Virus record (IMG/VR): IMGVR_UViG_3300046787_000151
Coordinates: 1 to 22,548 of that record
Reading direction: 5' to 3' (one strand)
Length of the DNA stretch: 22,548 nt
Origin: a virus
Shown: positions 9,901 to 16,023 of the stretch, one piece after another
Position numbering within the stretch: the stretch's first letter is position 1
Layout of the letters: each line of letters starts with the position of its first letter
The notes under the pieces: model-generated
Told to the model about the DNA's origin: nothing
The model's input: the letters and a program-made list of their open reading frames with translations, nothing else
The model's database searches: none
Made by a program: the position numbers and the translations under genes

Positions 9901-12663
9901 GCGCGTAATGCGCTCACCTACGCAATGACCACTGACTTCATGGTCGAGATGGCTGGTAAGGACGTTCCCGAGCTGCGCAACACTGACAAGCTGCTGCAAC
10001 AAATGAGCGGCATGACCCAAACGCTTCTCAAGGCGGCTGGCGATCTGACCAACGACATCTCCCGTGCGTTCCGCAAAGACCCAACCCTGCGCAAGAAGCT
10101 GGACAGAATCACGCATGAGGCTACCTTGGCCGAGTACGACCCAGCGGACAAGTCCCAGACTGTTCGCAGCAAGAGGCTCGACCAAATGTATGCCGACCTT
10201 GGCGAAGAAGGTCAGCGCGTTTACAACCGCATCAAGCGCCACTTCGAGGTTCTGTCAAACTACTTCACCAAACTGCTCGATGATCAGATCACGCAGTCGG
10301 GCTTGCCAATTGCAGAGCAGGCCAATCTGATCAAGAAGATCAGAGCGATGTACGAGACCGGAAGCAAGATCACTCCGTACTTCCCACTGGTGCGCCGTGG
10401 TGATTTCTGGTTATCGATCGGCACAGGTGAGACCCGCAAGTTCTTCATGTACGAAAGTATGGGCGAGCGTGACCGCGCAATGCAGGGTTTTGCCGACGAG
10501 AAAGTGAAGCAGAAGTCTGGCGAGTCGAACGCCGCGTTCCAAAAGCGCCGTGCTCAGAACATGCAGGACTTGCTGGAGTCAGAAGAGTTTGTGTACGGCA
10601 ACGACATCAGCGCCTTGCGCAAAACCACAGTCGGCAACAGCCAGCTTCTGTCTGGTGTATTTGCCGAGATCGACAAGACTGGGGCCAAGACTGACTTCAC
10701 CCCAGAAGCTAAAGAGCAGCTCAAGGATGCGGTGTACCAGCTCTACTTGCAGACAATGCCCGAGCAGAGTTTCCGCAAGCAGTTCATCCATCGTAAGGGC
10801 TTCGCTGGTTTCCGCACCGACTTGCTGCGCAACGTGGCCGACACGACCACCAAGATGGCAACTCAGCTTGCCCGGATCAAGTACGCTCCCCTGCTGCGCA
10901 ACTCGTTGTCTCAGGCTCGTGACTCGATCAAGAACCGCCCAATGTATGAGCCCTACGTCTCTGCATTTGAGCGCCGTGTGTCTGATGCGTTGTCGGCTGG
11001 CAAACCATCTATGGCTGAGAGCATTGCGGCCCTGTCCAACAAGTTCTCGTTCATCTTCTATCTGGGCGGTATGTCCTCGGCGATGCTTCAGCCGTTGAGC
11101 TTGTTCCAAACCGGCATCCCTGTGCTTACAAAGTACGGTGTCGGCAAAGCCTATGCTGAGATGGGCAACATGCTCAAGGTGTGGAACGAGTTCGGCGTGA
11201 TGCAGAAGAACGCTGACGGTACTTTCTCTTGGGTGCCCCCATCCATTGAAAACGTTACTCGCAGCGAAGACGAGCGCCGCGCCATCAAAGACATGATGGG
11301 CCGTGACCTCACCACTTCTACCTACGCACGTGACGCGCTGAACTACAAAGCTACGCCGACTGACGACATCTCATCTCCCAAGGTGCAGTTTGCCAAGGAC
11401 ACGGTCAGTGCTTTGGTGCTCGGCGGGTTGATGCACTCGACTGAACGCTTGTCTCGTGAGTCCATGTTCCTTGCAGCGTACCGACTAAACCGCAAAGCAG
11501 GGCGGGATCACGAAACCTCGGTGGACAACGCTGTTTACGACACCAACGAAGCGCTTGGTAACTACGGCCAGTACAACCGTCCTGACTTCATGCAGGGTGC
11601 TCCGGGCAAAATCCTCACACAGTTCATGATGTATCCCGTGTACATGACTGCGTTCTTGGGCAGAAACTTTGTCGAGATGATCAAGCCAATGAACGGTCGC
11701 ACCCGCTGGGAAGCGTCCAAGAAGTTCTTCGGCACTATGGGCCATACATGGGTGCTCGGTGGCGCAGTTGGTCTGTGGGGTTTCAGCACAGTCATGGGCT
11801 TCCTCGGCGCGATGTGGAACTCCCTCAAGGATGACGAATGGCCTGAAGATGTTAAGAGCATGAGCTACGAGTTGTGGTGGCGCACCGTCTGGCTCAGGGA
11901 ACAGCTTGGTGGTACTCAAGTTGCTGGATATGATCTTGCCGACATCATTGAGCGTGGCCTTGTCAACGCCATTACCGGTGCAGACTTTTCTGGCCGTACG
12001 AGCTTGAACAACATGTGGCTGCGCGAAACCAAGGAAACTGCAACCCCACGCGAAAGCGCGATAGCTCTGGCGGTGGAGAAGGCAGGTCCAACAGCCAACA
12101 TGATCTTGTCTTGGACTGACGCATATAGCGCGTTCATGGACGGTGACTACAAGAAGGGTGTCCTCAAAGCCGCCCCTGCTGGTTTCCGCAACTACATCAA
12201 CACGTACAACCTGTGGAAGGAAGGCGCAAAGGACAACAAGGGCACTGAGATTCTGTCTCGGGATGCGTTCACCACGGGTGACTTGATCTTCCAAGCAGTC
12301 GGCTTCCGCTCAGACCTTCTTGCGAATACACAGTACGTGACCTTCAAAGTCATCGGCCTTGAGCAGAAGATTCTGAACGAGCGCACAAAGATTCTGAACC
12401 GACTCGACCGTGCGTACCGGGAGCAAGACTTCGACGACTACACCAAGTCTTACAAGGACATGGACAAGTTCAACCGCAAGTACCCAACGTACGAAATCTC
12501 GTCAGACAATCTCGTGGAGTCGTTGGAGCGCAAGCAGGAGCAACGAGCTTCGTCTTTCCGTGGGGTTACGCTCACCGAGAAGAACGTGGCACCGTTCTCA
12601 GAAGTTCTGCTCCCCTCTCGGATTGCCGCAGACAAGCGCGAAGAGAAGAACCGCGCCAAATGA
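3913..12663 (+). CDS. Giant polyvalent virion protein: ART-like, two zincin peptidases, GHKL ATPase, LPD38-like C-terminus
   Basis: This is a 2916-residue protein whose start has AAGGGG five bases upstream. Residues 1-50 resemble the N-termini of internal virion proteins. Residues 297-345 hold a hydrophobic helical stretch. Residues 690-760 (VYHSG, WASTDRKYAANY, LFYTDIP) look like an ADP-ribosyltransferase fold, tentatively. R780-G-R-P783 is AT-hook-like. H1020-E-L-L-H1024 marks a zincin. Residues about 1190-1540 form a GHKL ATPase with E1226/N1230 (N box), D1264-N-G-L-G (G1) and S1292-G-G-L-G-V-A (G2). H1809-E-M-A-H1813 with H1819 and GGSF marks a second, SprT/YgjP-like zincin. Residues 1950-2916 are helical, with hydrophobic segments at about 2378-2406 and 2605-2635, and resemble LPD38-type phage modules. 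Polyvalent proteins of this sort are known from phages and conjugative elements and are thought to enter the host with the DNA. Packaging and ejection here are inferred. Two small genes are nested in the +1 frame. Confidence 0.92.
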   Translation: MAKKWAEVVDSEAFQALPDDQKEVARNQYFDSVVAPQVPETDLDAVRQQFLSTTSLAPKRAPAKAAPAPQGGGFEVTNPAGDGFGASIMDAARAPKRESVLEDQKLPGPLPTEDKMIRPEFVAGLEAQLNAMPEAQRTAALGKMLQRPDVYGRAAKVIQGRYAARGEMQPTALQDLTDLRLEQQQKRFIKQGMNADAALNLARQQAQRGVARPDLQQMSRDIEGEIADQEAARMREETKDAGFFGRVGEETKAQYKQAGLGLMNVFADLTGDKQLQSDLAGSRRMVEAGQQAIPKGSSIFERSAQGAISSLAGQTPMIALSVLTGSPAPVLLQAGVQQFGDAYGQARAAGQSPEAAAARAIPMAAAEIFFERFGMEKALAGLTKHVAKYGYDSVPKYVGEAVLKELPAEMATTATQYGIDIVPGVGLNKNPSLVGLYEQLEETLRQTVIQAGVQAGTTVGASKGVQKLSEALQSNAPKYERPDDTGYYQALLAAKEKGFLAPERRNQMVPPAAPEGRVEPTFDEEKFTAPTVQPTPTKEEQLAALTAEIEATGIPAEDAQVQAQQMLAMREAEERKALAPRIVELTREFVDNGMEPQQANQLAIQQATEEAQADAQAEREGAISAQPTVSTADRAGAGVAGQPGGVAPTARVGEAEPTGVVPAGQTAAGTVAGAGEKPTALTAEPPVPEGYVRVYHSGAKGEGEFGRWASTDRKYAANYRPNLPLFYTDIPADDPRVNNPDYPDTQGVKQGFTFNFELTPQEATTLTETPRDTEAPKTKRGRPTVLTAEEKQQRAEDKRPVQAAKAKAERSLIRLTNKLDELATLPDEGDFETDEDYEAAVAEHRAQRRETIKSLLQLQADPLLRGTKVGERVKVALARPDVSEKEKADLKAGIEAQKRAQAAAKGEQASSSRVGKDMPDTAFNKFTNGVQALNHIIKTGNDFQKMLGKRLRNFVTNVRFVVIEEGQELPAQLKKPKNARQWERSIGLYIENFDTGDRVIYVRGASFGENQGINNLTILHELLHAATNRKVALAIEAIQKGVGLNSPLVRSATDLLRTMNSAISTFNELERKKELPQHLLDLADYGAVLQDPREFIAYGMTDPDFQQFLMKAKGYEEDTSYFKRFVRGIRELFGMGEDTTNAFTDLIVVTDTILSTRAPQYQARGEQASSMFGLFGGKKAPEADEPLPDETSVKAKPSANVQRLAKMLGSKLYGTPKDIALVSVKELFQNSFDAIKGSLEQGQLTRGRVDVKIDRSDRSIRVVDNGLGMPTSVMGNQFLQIAGTVKETKRASGGLGVAKMLFLFENKQLEVVSLRDGRLSRMVTTGDDLKAALDDPDRAPNIEVTTDPETIQRYVETLFPDGHGTSVTVTIPETFTNESTGEKEKINFDTWDIKNAPVLEYSPLFGDIDVNVDYGFGPETYPIGANFPANDYTPFANVNFAWGTARIYVSKEKTDPPYKGNTHILSNGLWQFDTSLKDRPGFEGKQIKRTFYVDVTPAENVKPEDAGYPFDLNRQNFSAVAKDDFGKIFNYITAIYSQLDLAAGVKNFGTVQYVNSDGTLTDATTLEPSAPPTDNAFTLIKPGDEVEVRDGVLYVNNRPLPELTAKDLEKTSIRVDELTIPQDEIDSTKVMVHDNTETETRARVPEEDALKALKELESKDPTGYSLTDLGNGRYWMNAYGDNGEVLIHASGTPSELVEWAISNGISVETPTGAPQSLSDLARDQFGAARVNKYFAAIGDTFHLLRDALLSVDNSYSGMADQAFGVSIDNEYYGVSIMVPFKGMFINPATTDLRDTPAQVAVSMIGTMIHEMAHYRVRNHGGSFASEMQKIMTLLDTHPSFDLQQAKKDLTKFITDNDDIFQFLNKEFRSGNLKPRGNRFQDASYQQIGNEGAPDAMESERQTGQGGPGVPEQLGASAQGTGQVGQPAGNGGQTTPVGNAVRTQQQLNRAVKVASAKFDESQNGDEYSKAVSLLQMMQDPRKVIPAIRDLYKRMNMGARNALTYAMTTDFMVEMAGKDVPELRNTDKLLQQMSGMTQTLLKAAGDLTNDISRAFRKDPTLRKKLDRITHEATLAEYDPADKSQTVRSKRLDQMYADLGEEGQRVYNRIKRHFEVLSNYFTKLLDDQITQSGLPIAEQANLIKKIRAMYETGSKITPYFPLVRRGDFWLSIGTGETRKFFMYESMGERDRAMQGFADEKVKQKSGESNAAFQKRRAQNMQDLLESEEFVYGNDISALRKTTVGNSQLLSGVFAEIDKTGAKTDFTPEAKEQLKDAVYQLYLQTMPEQSFRKQFIHRKGFAGFRTDLLRNVADTTTKMATQLARIKYAPLLRNSLSQARDSIKNRPMYEPYVSAFERRVSDALSAGKPSMAESIAALSNKFSFIFYLGGMSSAMLQPLSLFQTGIPVLTKYGVGKAYAEMGNMLKVWNEFGVMQKNADGTFSWVPPSIENVTRSEDERRAIKDMMGRDLTTSTYARDALNYKATPTDDISSPKVQFAKDTVSALVLGGLMHSTERLSRESMFLAAYRLNRKAGRDHETSVDNAVYDTNEALGNYGQYNRPDFMQGAPGKILTQFMMYPVYMTAFLGRNFVEMIKPMNGRTRWEASKKFFGTMGHTWVLGGAVGLWGFSTVMGFLGAMWNSLKDDEWPEDVKSMSYELWWRTVWLREQLGGTQVAGYDLADIIERGLVNAITGADFSGRTSLNNMWLRETKETATPRESAIALAVEKAGPTANMILSWTDAYSAFMDGDYKKGVLKAAPAGFRNYINTYNLWKEGAKDNKGTEILSRDAFTTGDLIFQAVGFRSDLLANTQYVTFKVIGLEQKILNERTKILNRLDRAYREQDFDDYTKSYKDMDKFNRKYPTYEISSDNLVESLERKQEQRASSFRGVTLTEKNVAPFSEVLLPSRIAADKREEKNRAK
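5738..5743 (+). promoter_or_regulatory. Shine-Dalgarno of the first nested gene
   Basis: AGGAGG is a full match to the anti-Shine-Dalgarno core. It sits nine bases before the ATG at 5753, which is in the +1 frame relative to the giant gene. In the giant frame the bases simply encode part of a Thr-Glu-Glu-Ala stretch, so the giant protein does not obviously require this exact sequence. Confidence 0.7.
5753..5956 (+). CDS. Nested overprinting gene 1, 67-aa helical protein
   Basis: This small gene lies wholly inside the giant gene in the +1 frame. The open frame extends back to an ATG at 5678, but only the ATG at 5753 has a Shine-Dalgarno (AGGAGG, nine-base spacer). The product has a basic N-terminus (MRKPNEK), an amphipathic helix (PQIEQALEWLDSP), a Pro-rich turn (VESPPPQEL) and a second helix (LSQLEWYLLDKLLQELWRE), ending NPLH. 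This looks like a folded helical protein rather than a shadow frame. The overlapped part of the giant protein (about residues 614-681) is Gly/Ala/Pro/Thr-rich linker. It has no signal peptide or membrane span. I recall small phage proteins with a similar helix-SPxxxPP-helix shape, but no function. It ends just before the ART-like segment of the giant protein. Confidence 0.72.
   Translation: MRKPNEKALSVPNQLSVPQIEQALEWLDSPVESPPPQELEKLSQLEWYLLDKLLQELWRERARNPLH
6625..6645 (+). other. KGEQASS junction motif, copy 1 (giant protein residues 905-911)
   Basis: The peptide K-G-E-Q-A-S-S sits in an Ala/Lys-rich linker before the first zincin domain. A near-identical heptapeptide recurs after that domain (residues 1164-1170). 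The two copies use different codons (GGT GAG CAG against GGG GAA CAA), so the match is conserved at protein level and is not a recent DNA duplication. A processing site is one possible meaning. Confidence 0.5.
7402..7422 (+). other. RGEQASS junction motif, copy 2 (giant protein residues 1164-1170)
   Basis: R-G-E-Q-A-S-S is followed by a short hydrophobic-glycine run (MFGLFGG) and an acidic Pro-rich linker that leads into the GHKL ATPase domain. Together with copy 1 it brackets the HELLH zincin domain. Confidence 0.5.
9504..9510 (+). promoter_or_regulatory. Shine-Dalgarno of the second nested gene
   Basis: TAAGGAG is a seven-base match to the anti-Shine-Dalgarno sequence, seven bases before the GTG at 9518. 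In the giant frame these bases fall within codons for Asn-Lys-Glu. Confidence 0.7.
9518..9751 (+). CDS. Nested overprinting gene 2, 77-aa charged helical protein
   Basis: This is a second +1-frame gene inside the giant gene, with a GTG start placed by the strong TAAGGAG seven bases upstream. The product begins VAISNLVATASKTLATNK (with fMet at the start) and continues as charged helix: MKALLMQWKANAKQDRED, SLEQALKVLDKSASLPEM and VAKLRRLEMQ. There is no Cys, no signal peptide and no membrane span. The giant frame over the same bases (about residues 1869-1947) is Gly/Gln/Pro-rich linker (for example GTGQVGQPAGNGGQ). The nested frame is therefore the better-looking protein here. It starts after the second zincin and ends at the beginning of the C-terminal helical module. 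Function is unknown, and I do not recognise a family. Confidence 0.7.
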   Translation: MAISNLVATASKTLATNKSEMKALLMQWKANAKQDREDPEYRNSLEQALKVLDKSASLPEMVAKLRRLEMQSVPSNS

Positions 12664-12690
12664 AAAAACCCCCCGGCGCAAACCGGGGGG
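12663..12690 (-). terminator. Rho-independent terminator of the minus-strand operon (strong)
   Basis: An eight-base-pair stem (CCCCCCGG at 12669-12676, CCGGGGGG at 12683-12690) with a six-base CGCAAA loop is preceded on the plus strand by six A residues. Read on the minus strand, this is a GC hairpin followed by TTTTTT. On the plus strand no T-run follows, so it should mainly stop leftward transcription. It directly abuts the stop codon of the giant gene. Confidence 0.85.
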
Positions 12691-12712
12691 TAATGAGAAC
12701 CCACTCAAGGAG

Positions 12713-12734
12713 AAAACCGGGCCCAACTCCCGGT
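12713..12734 (-). terminator. Second, weaker minus-strand terminator hairpin
   Basis: ACCGGG (12716-12721) and CCCGGT (12729-12734) form a six-base-pair stem with a seven-base loop. On the minus strand it is followed by TTTTC. It lies upstream of the stronger hairpin for leftward transcripts, so the two would act in tandem after the 64-aa gene. Confidence 0.55.
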
Positions 12735-12748
12735 AGCCCCAGTGTAAT

Positions 12749-12943
12749 TTAGATGCGCCAGACGCGCAAGCCTTTGACGCCTTCTTCGATTACCACCTTG
12801 CTGACGATCTTAATTTTCAAGCGTTTGGTAACCACGGCCAGAGTTTGTCTGGCCGCTTCGTGGTCAATACAGGGTACAAAAAAAGAGTACCCCCGCCTGA
12901 ACTTCTTCCAGTTAATCTGGAACGCTACCGTTTCGATCTTCAT
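12749..12943 (-). CDS. Small conserved-type phage protein (64 aa), last gene of the replication operon
   Basis: The ATG at 12943 lies inside the last codons of the primase-helicase gene, giving a 32-base overlap in another frame. The product reads INWKKFRRGYSFFVPCIDHE, then a helix (AARQTLAVVTKRL), a strand (KIKIVSKVVIEEG) and KGLRVWRI at the end. The pattern of hydrophobic and basic residues is that of a small folded alpha/beta protein, and I recall similar short phage proteins of unknown function. No good Shine-Dalgarno precedes the ATG, so translation is probably coupled to the overlapping upstream gene. Two terminator hairpins follow. The basic character would suit nucleic-acid binding, but this is only a guess. 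Confidence 0.72.
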   Translation of the reverse strand: MKIETVAFQINWKKFRRGYSFFVPCIDHEAARQTLAVVTKRLKIKIVSKVVIEEGVKGLRVWRI

Positions 12944-15767
12944 CTGCGTTTGAAGCTACATCGACCTGCAAGAACTCAGAAGCCGAGGCATCAAATTTCA
13001 GCACCCGGACGGCGGGGGACACCATCTTCATGCCTTTTGACATGCGCTTGTTCATGGCCTCGGTGTAGCAACCCAACTGCTGAAGCTCCCGAAGAGTGCC
13101 CTTGTAGTTGATCTGCTGACGTACACAGAAGTCCTTGAACGCTTTGGCCGAGATGTACAGCTCTTTGGTGTCAGGCTCGTACCGGATCATCAGCTCACCA
13201 CGGGGCTCCAGCAAAGGCAGTGCCGACAGATTGCTCCGGGCATCCAACTCACCGTTGACCACCAAAGCGTTGGAGATGTGGGCGTTGATGAACTCGCCGA
13301 CTGCGGTAATCGGCGATGCCTGTGGGGGCTTCACTTCGTTGCGCATTTCGCTGAGCATGCGCTTGAGCCATTCATAGACGGCCTTCATGTCAAAGTCGTG
13401 CAAGCCGAGGCTCTTGGCGATCAAACCACCAGCGATGTTGCAAGCGGCAACGCCAGACCAGAACCGCTCACGCTGTGTGAACTGAACTTCTTTGTCGATA
13501 CGGGCCTGAACTTGGCGCATCAGATCGACTGCCTCTTCCTTGTTGTTCACCAGCCATTGCGCGTAGATTTCCATTGCGTGGCCGTAGTTGTCCCGCAGTT
13601 GGTGATCGAACATTTGCTTGCCTTGCTCCATCGGGATCAGGTCGTTGTGGTCAATCCTGTACTCAAGCAGACGCATCGACTCGCCGTCTGGCGAATTCTT
13701 GGCCACACCGAGCTTCTCGTAAAAGCTGGCGTTAGAGGAGCACAGCGTCATACCCTGCCACTTGGTGTTGTTGATGCGCAGTTCGTTGGTCGAACCCTTC
13801 ATCTTCTCTTTGCCTCGGCCTTGGCTGATGCTGTACGCCAGATCGGAGAACTCCATACCGCTCATGTTTGTGATCTCGTCAATCGTGTTGGCGAGGTTGT
13901 TCATCACACCAAGTCGGTGAATCTTGGCGTTGAACGTGTCCTTGAACATGGAGGTCAGCTCTTTGGGCTGGCCGCTCACGCTGTTGCACATGTACAGGGC
14001 TGTGGACTTGCCCGAGCCTGACTCTGGGGAGATGACGTTGATGATCGCCCCTTCCAAGCCTGTGAACTTGAGCAGTGGGGAGCCGAAGGCTGTGAGTGCG
14101 GCAAACGCATGGGGCTCCATCCCCGGCAGTGCGTACAGGTTGAACACCTCTTTCCACTTTTCAAACTCACCCTTGACGTGAATCTTTTCTGCGGCATCTT
14201 TGTTGGTGCTGGAGGGTGGGCTGTAGAACACACCGTCCTTGGTAATTTCTCGGTCGCCGAGGATGAACTTGCTGTCCCCATCGGCCCATCCAAATTGGGT
14301 TCTCATGGTCTCTGCTTTCTTTACGTACTGCAAATTCTTGATGAACGACACGACAAACGATGCGAGGTTTTCGTACTGCTTGTGGTGCGCCACGACCCCT
14401 TGATGGGCCAACTGCTTGCGCAGGTCGTCTTTTGCAGAAATGGATGCTGTGGAAATACTGAACTCGCGCACACCATCGTGTGGCAGGTGCAGTCGGAACA
14501 ACGCAACTTCCCCAATCTCTGGGTCTTTCATGCGCTTGACCACGTACAGGTCGTGCTCATACACCAATGCTGGTTCGTCTTCCTCCTCAGTAGCTCGGCG
14601 GTAAATACCACCCTTGGCGCCACGGAAGAATGGAAACGGATACTCGGGTATGTGGTAGTGTGTCTCTTCGCCGGTCTCTTCGTCAGCAACCACAAAGTCG
14701 TTGTCGTCTGGGTCAGCGGCTTCGATCTCCATGCCGAGCACAATCGGAGATTTGATCTTGCCTCTGTGGGGGCAACCAGCGCACCCAGTCGGGTTCAGCT
14801 TCTCGAACGTAGCGCAGTGATGCGGCCCACCCTTGGCGCGGAGCTGTGCGAGTTTCTGGTCAACTTCGCTGGGATCGTACTCAGGGTGCCCCTTGGACAT
14901 TTTGTGCGCAGAGGCATCGCCATCGGAGCAGAACGCCGCGATCGACAAAGCAGAACGCCATAAGGGTTCTTCAATAGATGCTTGATTCTCAAAGCAGTTG
15001 AGCAACTGCTGGCAACCATCGCCCTCGGCGGACCGAAGCATGATGGTCTTGAACTTCTTGACCTTGTTGCCCATCAGGGCCTCCATCATCGGGCTCATCG
15101 AGCGCGGGATGAAGTCGGGTACATCGTCTTTGGGTTCAGGTGCGCCGAGTAATTCTTTGAACTGCTCGTACGTCAGGCGTTGTGTGACTTCGTTGAGGAC
15201 TGTTACCGGCTTGGGTTCATCCTGTTTGAAGTTAAAGGTGCCGGGGATGCGCAGAACACGCGAAGCCTCGAACACTGAAGAGTCAACGATCAGCCCTTGC
15301 TCGACACACAACTCACGGAGTCGGTTGGCAAGTGGTTCCCAATCGCGGCGGGTAACTACTTCTTCAAGTAGCCAGTAAGCGTGAATCCCGTAACCGGAAC
15401 TCACCAGAATTGGTCGTGGCATGCCAACGGCCATGCAGAATTTTTTGAACTCGGCTAACCCAATGTCTTGGGTCAGATAGCCTTTGACGACACCCTTCTC
15501 GTCTGGGACACCCTTGGTGGGGCCGCAGTCAATGTCCATCCACAGTGCGCGGAAGTACGTGGCGTTCTCATGTGTCCTGTTATTCAGTGGGCCATATTTG
15601 GCGCAACCGAAATACGCATCTATTTTGCGGCGAACAAACTCAGCGGCTATCGCATCGACTTCTTCTCGTGTATCTGCAAAGCGTTGATCTGGGTAACGAC
15701 CGTATCCGAAAACACAGTACCGCCCCTCCGTGGGCAACACGGTGTCGAGTAGGTCAAAACTGGACAT
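12912..15767 (-). CDS. Primase-polymerase fused to DUF927-like replicative helicase
   Basis: This 951-residue protein probably primes and unwinds phage DNA. The N-terminal third matches archaeo-eukaryotic primases: D78-I-D80 (motif I), SSGYGIH ending at H129 (motif II), and VDSSVFEASRVLRIPGTFNF around 161-180 (motif III region). C318, C329, C332 and H334 form a probable zinc cluster between the modules. The helicase half has Walker A GSGKST (584-589), an acidic Walker B-like ANTIDEIT, and downstream NNTKWQGMTLCSSNAS, as in DUF927-type phage and plasmid helicases. The C-terminus ends in a small winged-helix-like region. The start lies two bases after the HTH gene's stop, with only a weak AGAAG before it. 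Assignment to PrimPol plus helicase is secure, and the exact subfamily less so. Confidence 0.9.
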   Translation of the reverse strand: MSSFDLLDTVLPTEGRYCVFGYGRYPDQRFADTREEVDAIAAEFVRRKIDAYFGCAKYGPLNNRTHENATYFRALWMDIDCGPTKGVPDEKGVVKGYLTQDIGLAEFKKFCMAVGMPRPILVSSGYGIHAYWLLEEVVTRRDWEPLANRLRELCVEQGLIVDSSVFEASRVLRIPGTFNFKQDEPKPVTVLNEVTQRLTYEQFKELLGAPEPKDDVPDFIPRSMSPMMEALMGNKVKKFKTIMLRSAEGDGCQQLLNCFENQASIEEPLWRSALSIAAFCSDGDASAHKMSKGHPEYDPSEVDQKLAQLRAKGGPHHCATFEKLNPTGCAGCPHRGKIKSPIVLGMEIEAADPDDNDFVVADEETGEETHYHIPEYPFPFFRGAKGGIYRRATEEEDEPALVYEHDLYVVKRMKDPEIGEVALFRLHLPHDGVREFSISTASISAKDDLRKQLAHQGVVAHHKQYENLASFVVSFIKNLQYVKKAETMRTQFGWADGDSKFILGDREITKDGVFYSPPSSTNKDAAEKIHVKGEFEKWKEVFNLYALPGMEPHAFAALTAFGSPLLKFTGLEGAIINVISPESGSGKSTALYMCNSVSGQPKELTSMFKDTFNAKIHRLGVMNNLANTIDEITNMSGMEFSDLAYSISQGRGKEKMKGSTNELRINNTKWQGMTLCSSNASFYEKLGVAKNSPDGESMRLLEYRIDHNDLIPMEQGKQMFDHQLRDNYGHAMEIYAQWLVNNKEEAVDLMRQVQARIDKEVQFTQRERFWSGVAACNIAGGLIAKSLGLHDFDMKAVYEWLKRMLSEMRNEVKPPQASPITAVGEFINAHISNALVVNGELDARSNLSALPLLEPRGELMIRYEPDTKELYISAKAFKDFCVRQQINYKGTLRELQQLGCYTEAMNKRMSKGMKMVSPAVRVLKFDASASEFLQVDVASNADEDRNGSVPD

Positions 15768-15769
15768 GT

Positions 15770-16021
15770 TTACTTCTGTTTATTGTGGCGGCTCTTGATA
15801 CTGCGCATGTATTTCTCGATGGCGGCGTGGGTGTCTGGGTGTGGCACAGACTCCCCCTTGAACCAGTTGTAAACGGCCATGCGACTGACTCCAAAGAAAT
15901 CAGCAACATGGCTTACGCTTACGCCTTCAAGAATACATACACGGCCCAAGGCTACGCCGAGAGACTTGATGTTGGCCTTTTTATTGGCATACACCAAGCT
16001 CTGGCTGTAACCATAGCTCAT
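15770..16021 (-). CDS. Helix-turn-helix DNA-binding protein (Cro/XRE-like)
   Basis: This is an 83-residue protein. The central segment VSVSHVADFFGVSRMAVYNW is a clear helix-turn-helix, followed by FKGESVPHPDTHAAIEKYM, which is typical of XRE/Cro-type regulators. The C-terminal tail is basic (SIKSRHNKQK). The start follows the upstream stop by two bases. The Shine-Dalgarno GAGGAG is formed by the last Glu-Glu codons of the upstream gene. It sits within the replication operon between the zinc-cluster protein and the primase-helicase. It could regulate the operon through the palindrome at 17394-17412, or could target DNA in another way. The binding site is inferred only. Confidence 0.85.
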   Translation of the reverse strand: MSYGYSQSLVYANKKANIKSLGVALGRVCILEGVSVSHVADFFGVSRMAVYNWFKGESVPHPDTHAAIEKYMRSIKSRHNKQK

Positions 16022-16023
16022 GC

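Noticed and set aside
12410-12736. A 108-codon plus-strand frame running past the giant gene's stop through the hairpins
   Set aside because: Ser/Thr/Arg-rich shadow composition, no ribosome-binding site, and it reads through a terminator structure.
13278-14963. Two long plus-strand frames (13278-14021 and 14109-14963) opposite the primase-helicase
   Set aside because: The minus-strand gene carries the full motif set, and the plus-strand products are His/Val-rich mirrors with no motif or ribosome-binding site.
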